Origin: Firmicutes bacterium HGW-Firmicutes-15
GTDB lineage: Bacteria > Bacillota > Syntrophomonadia > Syntrophomonadales > Syntrophomonadaceae
Direction: 5' to 3'
DNA: 64,000 nt
Assembly: GCA_002840245.1 (NCBI GenBank)
Contig: PHAA01000013.1
Span: 21,984 to 85,983, forward strand
The notes beneath the pieces were generated by a model, which did not search any database, was not told the DNA's origin, and saw nothing but the letters and a program-made list of their open reading frames with translations. This document shows, in pieces, positions 18,206 through 27,566 of this stretch. Position 1 is the first letter of the stretch. The number at the start of each line of letters is the position of its first letter. The position numbers were made by a program, and so were the translations under genes.

Positions 18206-18965
18206 ACTAATCCCTTGACAAGACCGATGCGTCAATAAGCTTGTAACCCGAGAAGAACTGAACTTCCGCACCAGGCTCCGGAGACTGATGTTAAGTCTCC
18301 GGTCCATCCTTGACTTTCCTTTAATATCCTATATTATGGCCTTAATAGTATTGAACTATTTGGTTCTATCCCGTTATTCCTATTGAAAAACTATCTGTTT
18401 GGGAATTGATTATAACCAAAGTTTTAACCAAGAAAAAAATCTAATCGATCTGTTTTTAATCAAAAAACCTTACTCTGGCGATCAATAATTAGAGAATTAG
18501 CTTTAGCGGTCAATAATGATAACTAATTCTGCTTCTTCCAATCCACACCCTCCAGCCCTAACACCTTCACACATTTCAATATTTAGCGATGATATGGCCG
18601 ACTGCTGCACCTGGCTTCGGAGGCTAAATATCAGCTCCCTTTAAATACCTAGTTGTCTAAACCAAGCCCTATGTTTGCTGTTTTATACTTGTATCTCCCA
18701 ATTTAGCAGCTTTTAAGCTGAATAACTGTATAAAATAAATAATGTGATCATTTAGGCTATAATATGCCAAATTAATCAGAGATAAGCAAAAATGTAAAAT
18801 ACATAGTATACTGAAAGTGGCAATGTATGATTGACATAAAAAATATGTTTTTAGGAGATATCTTTGGATTCCTTTGGGTCCCAGAACTTAATTAAAACAA
18901 GAAATAAAAAAACTTACAGATAAGCTTGAGTATAGTTGGATGCTGGAATTGTTTGATGATAAATA
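18206..18965. other. Gene-free stretch of 760 bases with diverged repeats
   Basis: No credible gene. It contains a hairpin CCGGAGACT / AGTCTCCGG (18278-18302). CACCAGGCTCCGGAGACTGA near 18269 has a diverged echo, CACCTGGCTTCGGAGGCTAA, near 18607. The second copy sits between 9-base arms ATATTTAGC and GCTAAATAT. Two related AT-rich units (GCGATCAATAATTA and GCGGTCAATAATGA) lie near 18480 and 18508. It follows the truncated DUF255 fragment and reads like decayed mobile or deleted sequence. The last 130 bases should hold the promoter of the kinase gene. Confidence 0.45.
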
Positions 18966-18986
18966 TTGCATTTAGGAGGATATCGT

Positions 18987-20507
18987 ATGATGAATTATGT
19001 AATAGGTAAATCAGATTCATGCCAAATACTTGTTGTTGATGATATTCCAGCTAATCTCAAGCTTCTTGCTGACATCCTTGCCAATCAGGATTATAAGGTT
19101 CGTCCAGCCTCCAGCGGACAACTGGCATTAAGATCCGTGGCGGTTGAAATGCCGGACCTAATTCTGCTGGATGTGAAAATGCCTGACATGGACGGTTATG
19201 AAGTCTGCCAGTTACTAAAGGCTGATGAAATCAGCCGAAGGATCCCGGTAATCTTCATTAGTGCTCTTGATGAGGTCTCCGACAAGGTTAAGGGTTTTAA
19301 TGTTGGTGGAGTTGATTATATAACTAAACCATTTCAATCAGCTGAGGTTCTAGCCCGGGTTAATACACATCTCACTGTATGGCGTTTGCAAAGACAACTT
19401 GAGGAGCAAAATCTTCAACTCCAACAGGAGATTGCTGAACGAACGAGGACGGAGATTGAGTTGCGCAGTGCAAATGCAGAAATTGAACAAATATTTGCAG
19501 CTATTCCTTCCTTAATGATTAGCATATCTTCAGAAGGAAACGTCACCAAGTGGAACTCTGGGGCCGAAAAAACACTTGGGATTATAGCGAAGGAGGCAGT
19601 GGGCCAAGAACTGATTGAATTGTCGATTAGTTGGGAATGGGATAAAGTTAATCAGGGGCTGGCTACCTGCAGGGAAAATGGCTGCCTCATTGAAATGAAT
19701 GATATTCACTTCCAATACTCAGATAAAAGGCCTGGTTTTCTAGCGATTAGTATTATTCCCATCCAAACAGATGGGTCAATACATGAGGGTCTAATTGTTT
19801 TAGGAACGGATATAACTGAACGCAAACATATGGAAATTGAAATCACTCGCCTTGATCGGCTTAATCTAGTGGGAGAAATGGCAACTGGCATTGGTCATGA
19901 AATTAGAAACCCGATGACATCTGTTCGTGGCTTTTTGCAAATGTTTAAGGACAGATATGCTGAAGATAAAGAATTTATGGATCTAATGATCGAAGAACTG
20001 GACACAGCCAATTCGATAATCACTGAATTCCTATCTCTAGCCAAAAATAAGATGGTAGACCTGAAATTAAATAACCTTAACTCAATAATTAGTAAAATAT
20101 TGCCGTTAGTTCAGGCTAATGCCATAGTCCAAGAAAAAAACATAATTATTTATTCTTCGGACATACCGGATCTGTTGGTGGATGAGAAAGAGATTCGTCA
20201 GCTTATACTCAACTTGGTTAGAAATGCTCTGGAATCAATGACTCCGAATGGAACTGTTACTATAAGGACGTTTATGGAAGAAGAAAAAGTAGTATTAGCT
20301 ATCCAGGATCAAGGCTACGAAATAAGTAGTGATTTGTTAGATAAGCTGGGCACACCATTCTTTACCACTAAAGAGCAAGGGACCGGCTTAGGACTGGCAG
20401 TATGCTACAGGATAGCTGCTCGACATAATGCCAAAATTGATATAGAGACCAGTTCAAGCGGTACAACATTTTACGTCCGCTTCCCAAGGACAAGCAGCGA
20501 TTATTAG
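18987..20507 (+). CDS. Receiver-PAS-histidine kinase (receiver domain first)
   Basis: 506 residues: an N-terminal receiver domain with phosphoacceptor Asp62 (LLDVKMPDMDGYEVC) and conserved Lys in TKPFQSAEVL, a coiled-coil linker, a PAS domain at about 160-275, a HisKA domain with His304 in GIGHEIRNPMTSVRGF, and a HATPase ending with GTGLGLAVCYRIA. The kinase part resembles sporulation-kinase and NtrB-like sensors. No membrane segments, so soluble. The ATG at 18987 has AGGAGG 7 bases upstream. First of three linked kinase genes, and its receiver is nearly the same as that of the third. Confidence 0.93.
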   Translation: MMNYVIGKSDSCQILVVDDIPANLKLLADILANQDYKVRPASSGQLALRSVAVEMPDLILLDVKMPDMDGYEVCQLLKADEISRRIPVIFISALDEVSDKVKGFNVGGVDYITKPFQSAEVLARVNTHLTVWRLQRQLEEQNLQLQQEIAERTRTEIELRSANAEIEQIFAAIPSLMISISSEGNVTKWNSGAEKTLGIIAKEAVGQELIELSISWEWDKVNQGLATCRENGCLIEMNDIHFQYSDKRPGFLAISIIPIQTDGSIHEGLIVLGTDITERKHMEIEITRLDRLNLVGEMATGIGHEIRNPMTSVRGFLQMFKDRYAEDKEFMDLMIEELDTANSIITEFLSLAKNKMVDLKLNNLNSIISKILPLVQANAIVQEKNIIIYSSDIPDLLVDEKEIRQLILNLVRNALESMTPNGTVTIRTFMEEEKVVLAIQDQGYEISSDLLDKLGTPFFTTKEQGTGLGLAVCYRIAARHNAKIDIETSSSGTTFYVRFPRTSSDY

Positions 20508-20565
20508 TAGTGCTAAGGATTAGTTACATTTATTGATGTCCTCTCTTGCCCCAAAAAGCCATTAT

Positions 20566-20611
20566 AAAAAGCCTTGTGTATTCTGTATTTTCAGAATACA
20601 CAAGGCTTTTT
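20566..20611. terminator. Strong symmetric terminator
   Basis: A perfect 20-bp stem from AAAAAGCCTTGTG to CACAAGGCTTTTT with a six-base loop, T-rich on the exit side in both directions. It separates the first kinase gene from the second, so they are not one simple transcript. Confidence 0.9.
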
Positions 20612-20796
20612 AGTTGGGTGAAAATTTGAACAAACAAGACACTTTCTTTTACGATATACTTTTTTAGATTTATTACAATTATATCTTCTGTTTTTAGTGT
20701 TTTTGTCTTAATAAACACTAATATACCATTTATTACCTATACATACTCAATATGTTTATTCTAATTTAGAACAGTGACAGAAATGCGAGGTATAAC

Positions 20797-23700
20797 ATGA
20801 TAGATTTTTCACCCAATTATATGGCACCGTTTAAGGAACTGATTAGTAGCCAAGAAGAGTGGTTGATGAAAAGGATATTTCACTATGCGTTTGAACGCAA
20901 TTATGCAGAAGGAACCGCTACGATTGAAGAAGCATGGCGCAATTGTGTATTTGGTCTTTCAAGGGCCATATTAGAGAGTGTTGACACCATATATCCTGAT
21001 TACGAGTTTGGACCGGATCATGATTTCAGGAGTGATCCCCTCTGTTCCTTTATCGTTGATACAGCCAAAAGGCACAGGGAAAGGGGTGTCAGTCTGCAGA
21101 TGTTTCATGGACTGATGATCTATTACAGAGAAGCCTGGCTCGATCTGGTTCGTAACGCAGAATTTAAAATAGATTATAAAAATGAATGCTTAAAAATAGT
21201 TGCACGCATGTTCGACCGTTTTATAATTGCACTCTGCACAGAATGGGCTGAGACTGACCGATGTCGGCAGATTGAAGAACTCCAGGTTCGAAATCGAGAA
21301 ACTACAGTAGAGAAGAACCGGTTTTTAACAATATTTGAAAGCGTTCCTAGTCCAGTATTCATTATTGATGATAGCAAACAGATTGTTAACTTTAATTTTG
21401 TGGCAGCAGTGATGCTAAATGTATCAGCCCTCCATGGTTCTCAATACTACCCAAAAACGGAGAAATCGACTTCTGTTGTGCAATTTGAAGAGGAGACTTC
21501 GGCCAAAAGTTCCAACACAATAATTGGCAAACCATTCATAACCTTTTTTCCATGGCTGGCTGATGATCTTGATGTTTTTATCACAGGTAACGAATCTTCT
21601 GTAAATCTCGAAAAGGAAGTCGTAAATGAAAAAGAAACAAAGTACTTTAATATCAAATTATCACGAAGGTTTGATGTAAGCAAAACATTCGTCGGCGGAG
21701 TTATTATTCTTGAAGATATAACAAAGGAAAAACAAGCCGAAGAGGAATTGCGTCAGGCAAAAGATGCCCAAAGGGAAGAAGTAAAGCGTAATGAAAACCG
21801 TTTAAATAGTATTTTAAATATACTCCAGCATAGCTCATATTCGGTGCGTGAATTCTTAGACTATACTCTTGACGAAGCTATAAAACTGAGTGGAAGCAAA
21901 ATTGGTTATATCTTACATTACAATGATAACAAGCAAGAATTTATCATTAATACCTGGTCCAAAGGAGCAATGAAGGAGTGTTCTATTGATTATAAACCAA
22001 CCGTTTTTTATTTGAGCCAGACCGGTATTTGGGGAGAAGCGGTAAGGCAGAGGAAAGCGGTCATTCTCAACGAATTCCAGGATCCCAATCCACTAAAAAG
22101 GGGATACCCCGACGGGCATGCTCATATCGAAAGGTTTATGGAGATACCGGTATTCAGCGATAACCACATAGTGGCAGTAGTTGCCGTGGCCAATAAAGAA
22201 TCCGAGTATGATCAAACCGATGTACTCCAGCTTAGTTTACTGATGGATTCAGTTTGGAAATCCGTGGATATGAAGCTAATGCAAGAGGTTCTCCTGGACA
22301 GTGAAGAAAAATACCGAACCGTCTTTCAGACCACCGGCTCTGCGACAATAATTATCGAGGAAGACACGACTATCTCTCTGGTAAATGATGAATATTGCAA
22401 ACTATTTGGCTATTCCAGGGAGGAGATAGAAGGCCAGAAAAGCTTTATTGAATTTGTAGCAAAAAATGATATTGAAAAAATAATAAAATACCACCGTTTA
22501 AGACGAATTGAACCAGACACGATTCCCCCGAACTATGAATTCCAGGCTATTGACAGGCAGGGTAGAATTATGGATTTACTAATATCTGCTGCCATGATTC
22601 CAGGTGCCGGGAAAAGCGTGGCATCCATGATAGATATCAGTGATAGAAAGCGAACTGAACGAGAATTGTATGATGCTAATGAAAATTTGATTGGAATCAA
22701 CAAGCAGTTGCAGAATGCCAATGTTGCTCTTGAAGAACGTACAACGGAACTGGCAGTCGCCAAAGATAAAGCCGAAGCTGCCAACAAGGCCAAGAGTGCT
22801 TTTCTGGCGAACATGAGCCATGAATTGCGTACTCCTCTGAATGCTATATTAGGGTACGCTCAAATAATGCAAAGAGATAATAACCTCTCACCTGGTCAAC
22901 GTGAGTATCTGAACACCATAAATAGCAGTGGGGAGCATCTGCTGGCGTTGATTAATGAAGTGCTGGAGATATCCAAGATTGAAGCAAGACGTATTACTTT
23001 AGAACGGGTGAGCTTTGATCTCCATACTCTTTTTTACGACCTTGAAAAAATGTTTCGGTTCAGAACCAATGTCAAAGACTTGCAGTTAGAATTTACCGGA
23101 ATCAATACAATACCACGTTATATAATAGCGGATGAGAATAAATTGCGCCAGATATTAATCAATCTGCTGGGAAATGCTGTGAAATTTAGTGAGGAAGGCG
23201 CTATTAATGTGCGGATAACGGGAACCTATGGAACCCTGGATGAAATGCGCTTGGTAGTAGAAATTCAGGATACTGGGATGGGAATAGCAGAGAATGAATA
23301 TGACAAACTATTCCAATATTTTGAACAAACAACCAGCGGAAGACAGACCCAGGGTGGAACTGGACTGGGGCTAGCCATAAGCCGAGAATATGCCCGGATG
23401 ATGGACGGAGATATCACCTTTATCAGTCAGGTGGGTAAAGGTAGTACTTTCCGGGTGGAGATCGGCGTCAGGCAAGGGAGAGAAACAGAACTTGAAGAGG
23501 GTAAGAGGAAACATAGGGTTATAGGTTTAGAAAAAGGCAAAGACAGCATTCCACGTATCCTAGTAGTGGAGGACATGTTGGAAAGCCGAAATCTGCTCAG
23601 CAAGCTTCTGGAGATAACTGGATTTGAGGTGAGACAAGCCGCTAACGGGCTGGAGGCAATGGAAATCTTCGAACAGTGGCGACCACACTTCATTTGGATG

Positions 23701-24180
23701 GATATTCGCATGCCAGTTATGAATGGATTAGAGGCGACCCGGCGCATTAAGGCCACAGAGAATGGAAAGCTCACCACAGTGGTAGCGCTTAGTGCCAATG
23801 TACTGGAAGAAGAAAAGCAAGCAATCCTGGCGGTAGGTTGTGATGGTGTCGTTTGGAAGCCGTATCGTGAGGAAGAGATATTTGAAAGTATGGCTGAGCA
23901 TATGGGGCTAAAATACATTTATGAACGAGAAGCAGCAGAAGAATTGCCTTCAGAGTCATTGGTTGAGATGAATTGCGAACAACTGGTCGTAGCCTTGGAT
24001 ACAGATTTACGCCAGGAATTGTGTGAAGCTGTGCTTAGATTAAATATAGAACAGATTATGAAAGTAATTGATAGGATTATGGTGCAAGATGCTTCCATAG
24101 GAGTTGCATTAAAAAAGGTAGTGGAGACATTGGATTTTGAATCATTGTTGAACTTGTTGGAGACTGAACTGAAAAAATAG
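20797..24180 (+). CDS. Large hybrid histidine kinase: helical sensor, PAS, GAF, PAS, HisKA, HATPase, receiver
   Basis: 1127 residues, no transmembrane helix. Residues 1-150 are an unassigned helical domain, perhaps of the RsbR-N type (uncertain). A PAS domain with an insertion covers about 180-315, a GAF domain about 345-495 (GIWGEAVRQRKAVILNEF, GYPDGHAHIERFMEIPVF), a PAS about 505-620, then a coiled coil. HisKA has His675 in ANMSHELRTPLNAILGYAQ and the HATPase has GTGLGLAISREYARMM. The receiver carries Asp969 (WMDIRMPVMNG). The last ~85 residues are helical but lack a clear HPt histidine motif. It lies 14 bases before the next kinase gene. Confidence 0.93.
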   Translation: MIDFSPNYMAPFKELISSQEEWLMKRIFHYAFERNYAEGTATIEEAWRNCVFGLSRAILESVDTIYPDYEFGPDHDFRSDPLCSFIVDTAKRHRERGVSLQMFHGLMIYYREAWLDLVRNAEFKIDYKNECLKIVARMFDRFIIALCTEWAETDRCRQIEELQVRNRETTVEKNRFLTIFESVPSPVFIIDDSKQIVNFNFVAAVMLNVSALHGSQYYPKTEKSTSVVQFEEETSAKSSNTIIGKPFITFFPWLADDLDVFITGNESSVNLEKEVVNEKETKYFNIKLSRRFDVSKTFVGGVIILEDITKEKQAEEELRQAKDAQREEVKRNENRLNSILNILQHSSYSVREFLDYTLDEAIKLSGSKIGYILHYNDNKQEFIINTWSKGAMKECSIDYKPTVFYLSQTGIWGEAVRQRKAVILNEFQDPNPLKRGYPDGHAHIERFMEIPVFSDNHIVAVVAVANKESEYDQTDVLQLSLLMDSVWKSVDMKLMQEVLLDSEEKYRTVFQTTGSATIIIEEDTTISLVNDEYCKLFGYSREEIEGQKSFIEFVAKNDIEKIIKYHRLRRIEPDTIPPNYEFQAIDRQGRIMDLLISAAMIPGAGKSVASMIDISDRKRTERELYDANENLIGINKQLQNANVALEERTTELAVAKDKAEAANKAKSAFLANMSHELRTPLNAILGYAQIMQRDNNLSPGQREYLNTINSSGEHLLALINEVLEISKIEARRITLERVSFDLHTLFYDLEKMFRFRTNVKDLQLEFTGINTIPRYIIADENKLRQILINLLGNAVKFSEEGAINVRITGTYGTLDEMRLVVEIQDTGMGIAENEYDKLFQYFEQTTSGRQTQGGTGLGLAISREYARMMDGDITFISQVGKGSTFRVEIGVRQGRETELEEGKRKHRVIGLEKGKDSIPRILVVEDMLESRNLLSKLLEITGFEVRQAANGLEAMEIFEQWRPHFIWMDIRMPVMNGLEATRRIKATENGKLTTVVALSANVLEEEKQAILAVGCDGVVWKPYREEEIFESMAEHMGLKYIYEREAAEELPSESLVEMNCEQLVVALDTDLRQELCEAVLRLNIEQIMKVIDRIMVQDASIGVALKKVVETLDFESLLNLLETELKK

Positions 24181-24194
24181 GAAGGACAAAAATA

Positions 24195-25373
24195 ATGGAA
24201 TATAAGGATAAGGAAACATATTCTCCTCAGATTTTAATCGTTGACGATCTAAAAGCCAATCTTAAACTTCTAACAGATATTCTCAGCAGCCAGGGATACA
24301 ATGTGCGTCCAGCAATCAGTGGGAAGCTGGCATTGAGATCCGTGGCGGTTGAGGTACCGGACCTAATTCTGCTGGATGTGAAAATGCCGGACATGGACGG
24401 TTACAAAGTCTGCCAGCTCCTAAAAGCCGACGAAAAGAGCCAAAGGGTACCTATAATCTTCATTAGCGCTCTCGATGAAGTGTCCGATAAGGTTAAGGGT
24501 TTTAGTGTTGGTGGGGTTGACTACATAACTAAACCATTTCAATCAGCAGAGGTACTGGCCCGGGTTAAAACACATCTTACTATATGGCATTTGCAAAGAC
24601 AGCTTGAGGATCAGAACCTTCAACTCCGACAAGAAATCACAGAGCGCCAGAATGCGGAAAAAAGAAGCCAGGAACTTATGCAAGAATTAGAATTTACCAA
24701 CCAGGAATTAAAAGATTTTGCTCATATAGTATCACACGATTTGAAAGCCCCTCTCAGGGGAATTACATCGCTGGCCGAATGGTTAGCAAATGATTACCAG
24801 GATAAATTGGACGAAGATGGTAAGGAACAGTTGGGTATGCTTTTAAATCGGACTAAAAGAATGCACAATCTTCTGGAAGGAATACTTCGCTATTCGAAGT
24901 TAAGCTACAGTAAGGAAGAAAAAAATACCATAAATTTTAATGGGGTGATATTAGAAGTAGTAGACATGCTGGTTCCACCAGATAACATTTCTATCATCAT
25001 TGAAAATGAGATGCCTTTACTTAAGTTGGATAGAACCCGCACCCAGCAGTTATTTGGGAACTTAATCGGTAATGCCGTTAAATATATGGACAAACCCAAT
25101 GGTCAAATAAGAATATCATGTCACAAGCAGGGAGAGTTCTGCCAGTTTAGTATCCATGATAATGGATGTGGCATCGAGGCCAGGCATTTTGATAAAATAT
25201 TTACTATTTTCCAGACCGTAAAATCACAGGATGAATTTGAAAGCACGGGTATTGGGCTGACGATTGCCAAAAAGATTGTTGAAATGTATGGTGGAAAGAT
25301 TTGGGTTGAATCAAAGGTTGGTGAAGGAAGCACCTTCCATTTTACTTTGCCAACGCTTCAAAATGGCGTTTGA
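24195..25373 (+). CDS. Receiver-histidine kinase (receiver domain first, phytochrome-like kinase core)
   Basis: 392 residues: receiver at about 12-130 with Asp61 (LLDVKMPDMDGYKVC), a coiled coil, HisKA with His181 in HIVSHDLKAPLRGITSLAEW (the Cph1/bacteriophytochrome kinase style), and a HATPase with GIGLTIAKKIVEMYGGKIWVES. It lies 14 bases after the big hybrid kinase and is likely cotranscribed. Its receiver and first linker are nearly identical to those of the kinase at 18987, while the kinase halves differ. There is no output domain, so its phosphoryl partner must be another protein. Confidence 0.92.
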   Translation: MEYKDKETYSPQILIVDDLKANLKLLTDILSSQGYNVRPAISGKLALRSVAVEVPDLILLDVKMPDMDGYKVCQLLKADEKSQRVPIIFISALDEVSDKVKGFSVGGVDYITKPFQSAEVLARVKTHLTIWHLQRQLEDQNLQLRQEITERQNAEKRSQELMQELEFTNQELKDFAHIVSHDLKAPLRGITSLAEWLANDYQDKLDEDGKEQLGMLLNRTKRMHNLLEGILRYSKLSYSKEEKNTINFNGVILEVVDMLVPPDNISIIIENEMPLLKLDRTRTQQLFGNLIGNAVKYMDKPNGQIRISCHKQGEFCQFSIHDNGCGIEARHFDKIFTIFQTVKSQDEFESTGIGLTIAKKIVEMYGGKIWVESKVGEGSTFHFTLPTLQNGV

Positions 25374-25487
25374 AGGTTTAATAAATAAAAAAAGTAGAAT
25401 GTAGTCTTATGTTAGTATTAAAAATTGAGACTATTATTATATTATACTAAAAACTATCACTCAAATAATAGCACTTACAGTTTGATA

Positions 25488-25645
25488 TGACCCAAAAAAA
25501 GTTAGACAAATAATTCAGGCAACTAAGGATTGAATTCTGTAGTATACAGGACTCAGTCCTTTTAGTTTGCTCTTGATTCTGTGGTTATTATAGTACTCGA
25601 TATAGACTTCCAATTCATCAATAAACTGTGTTAAAAAGGGCAACA
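25488..25645 (-). mobile_element. Remnant of an IS3-family (IS150-like) insertion sequence
   Basis: The reverse strand of 25515-25644 encodes the C-terminus of an IS3-type transposase: the stretch with [19 protein letters not shown] then VYYRIQS and a TGA stop. Just outside, from 25488, TGACCCAAAAAAAGTTAGAC looks like an IS150-group terminal repeat. The rest of the transposase and the other end are gone, and the break is 40 bases before the DUF255 gene. It is non-functional. Confidence 0.85.
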
Positions 25646-25682
25646 TAAATAAAGAATAATAGTACTGGGAGATGATTAATTA

Positions 25683-27491
25683 GTGAGTATATCATTAGAT
25701 TTAGATAGAAAAGCGAATCGTCTGATTACTGAGAAATCCCCGTATTTACTGCAACACGCATACAATCCAGTGGATTGGTACCCTTGGGGAAAGGAAGCAT
25801 TTGAAAAAGCTAAAAGTAAAGATACTCCAATATTTCTAAGCATTGGATATTCAACTTGCCATTGGTGCCATGTGATGGAAAAAGAATCATTTGAGGATTC
25901 CGTAGTAGCGAATCTCCTGAACCAGGATTTTGTGTGCATAAAAGTTGATCGGGAGGAACGACCGGATATAGACCATATCTATATGCAGGTTTGCCAGGCT
26001 CTGACTGGTAGTGGAGGATGGCCTTTAACCATCATTATGACCCCGGAGCGACACCCTTTTTATGCTGCTACTTATCTGCCCCCGCTGAGCAGAGGGGGGA
26101 TGCCGGGGCTTTTGGAATTGCTGCCGCGATTGTCTCAATTGTGGAAAAATGACCGAGAAACGGCCTTAAATGCTGGGCAGGAAGTCAGTAATTTGATAAA
26201 AATTACACCTAGGGTAAAGACGGGCATACAGTTGTCGGAAGAGGTATTTATACGGGCATTCAAGCAGTATGAGCAAGCTTTTGATAGTGCTTACGGGGGC
26301 TTTGGTTCTGCGCCGAAGTTTCCTACTCCCCACACTTTACTTTTTCTGCTCAAATACTATGAACTGCATAGAGAGAAAAAGGCTTTGCAAATGGTGGAAA
26401 AAACTCTGTTAAGTATGTACCAGGGGGGCATTTATGACCATATAGGATTTGGATTTTCTCGTTATTCCACAGATAGGAAGTGGTTGGTGCCTCATTTCGA
26501 AAAAATGCTCTATGATAATGCCCTTCTGGCTATGTCATATTTGGAAGCAGATCGTATTACTGGGAGTCATTTTTATGGTAGAGTAGCCGGAGAGATTTTT
26601 ACCTATATATTAAGGGATATGACTTCTCCGGAAGGGGGATTCTACTCGGCGGAAGATGCTGATTCAGAAGGTGAGGAGGGTAAATTTTATGCCTGGAGCC
26701 CTGATGAAGTAATGCATGTGCTGGGACCGCGAGGGGCTCACTATTGTGAAATGTACGATATAACTGATGCTGGTAATTTTGAGGGTAGAAGTATTCCCAA
26801 CTTGGTTAAGAACATAAGGGTTACAGATGCAAGAGCAGAACTGGAGCAAGAGCGGCAGGCACTTTTTGCCCATCGGGAAAAACGGGTTAAACCTCATAAA
26901 GATGATAAAATACTGAGCAGTTGGAACGGCCTGATGATAGCCGCGTTGGCCATGGGTTATCGAATTATTAAAGATGAAAGGTATTTGCAGGCGGCTGAAC
27001 GAGCTGCGGATTTTGTTTTACGGAAGCTGCGTCGGGAGGATGGTCGACTTTTGGCCAGATATCGTGAAGGAGAGGCTCTTTATCCTGCTTATGCTGCAGA
27101 TTACGCCTATTTAATATGGGGACTTATTGAGCTGCATGAAGCCGGTTCGGACAGTCGGTATTTAAAGGCAGCTCAGGAGCTTAATAATGATTTACTCAAA
27201 TTATTTTGGGATAAAGAAAAGGGCGGCTTATTCTTCTATGGAGAGGACAGTGAAAAACTTTTGATTCGCCCTAAGGAAGTCTATGATGGGGCCATGCCAT
27301 CGGACAATGCAGTAGCAACCTCGAACTTCCTTCGACTGGGGCGAATGACTGGTAATGCGAACCTTGAGGAAAGGGTTAGGGATCAATTCCTGCTTTTTGC
27401 CGGAACAATTAATGAAAATCCAACTGCCTATGCCTTCTGGTTGCTGGTAGCTCTCAATCAGCGGCAAACTGGTCTAAGGATTGTATTATAG
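25683..27491 (+). CDS. DUF255 thioredoxin-domain protein (YyaL / SSP411-like)
   Basis: 602 residues. An N-terminal thioredoxin-like domain (about 1-165) has Cys59 and Cys62 in STCHWCHVM. It is followed by an (alpha/alpha)6-barrel of the glycosidase/epimerase type: [46 protein letters not shown]. The function of the family is not established. Relatives usually reach about 670-700 residues, whereas this one stops soon after [13 protein letters not shown], so the C-terminal strands appear to be missing. GTG start with GGGAGATG upstream. A fragment of a second, diverged copy lies at 18011. Confidence 0.9.
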   Translation: MSISLDLDRKANRLITEKSPYLLQHAYNPVDWYPWGKEAFEKAKSKDTPIFLSIGYSTCHWCHVMEKESFEDSVVANLLNQDFVCIKVDREERPDIDHIYMQVCQALTGSGGWPLTIIMTPERHPFYAATYLPPLSRGGMPGLLELLPRLSQLWKNDRETALNAGQEVSNLIKITPRVKTGIQLSEEVFIRAFKQYEQAFDSAYGGFGSAPKFPTPHTLLFLLKYYELHREKKALQMVEKTLLSMYQGGIYDHIGFGFSRYSTDRKWLVPHFEKMLYDNALLAMSYLEADRITGSHFYGRVAGEIFTYILRDMTSPEGGFYSAEDADSEGEEGKFYAWSPDEVMHVLGPRGAHYCEMYDITDAGNFEGRSIPNLVKNIRVTDARAELEQERQALFAHREKRVKPHKDDKILSSWNGLMIAALAMGYRIIKDERYLQAAERAADFVLRKLRREDGRLLARYREGEALYPAYAADYAYLIWGLIELHEAGSDSRYLKAAQELNNDLLKLFWDKEKGGLFFYGEDSEKLLIRPKEVYDGAMPSDNAVATSNFLRLGRMTGNANLEERVRDQFLLFAGTINENPTAYAFWLLVALNQRQTGLRIVL

Positions 27492-27496
27492 AAAGA

Positions 27497-27538
27497 AAAA
27501 AAGGGGGAAATATGTACGTAACAACTTCTCCCTTTTTT
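27497..27538. terminator. Bidirectional terminator between converging genes
   Basis: AAAAAAGGGGGAA pairs with TTCTCCCTTTTTT (13 bp with one G-T) around a 16-base loop, so T runs leave the stem on both strands. It serves the DUF255 gene and the soluble chemoreceptor gene. Confidence 0.85.
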
Positions 27539-27566
27539 ACCCTTTGGTTTTTTGCAATAGTTCTGT

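Noticed and set aside
18065..18307. Reverse-strand reading frame of about 80 codons over the DUF255 fragment
   Set aside because: It overlaps clearly homologous coding sequence on the plus strand, has no ribosome site and no recognisable product.
18011..27491. Recent duplication of the DUF255 gene flanking the kinase cluster
   Set aside because: The fragment and the full copy differ at roughly 30 percent of bases, so they are old paralogues and not the arms of a recent duplication.
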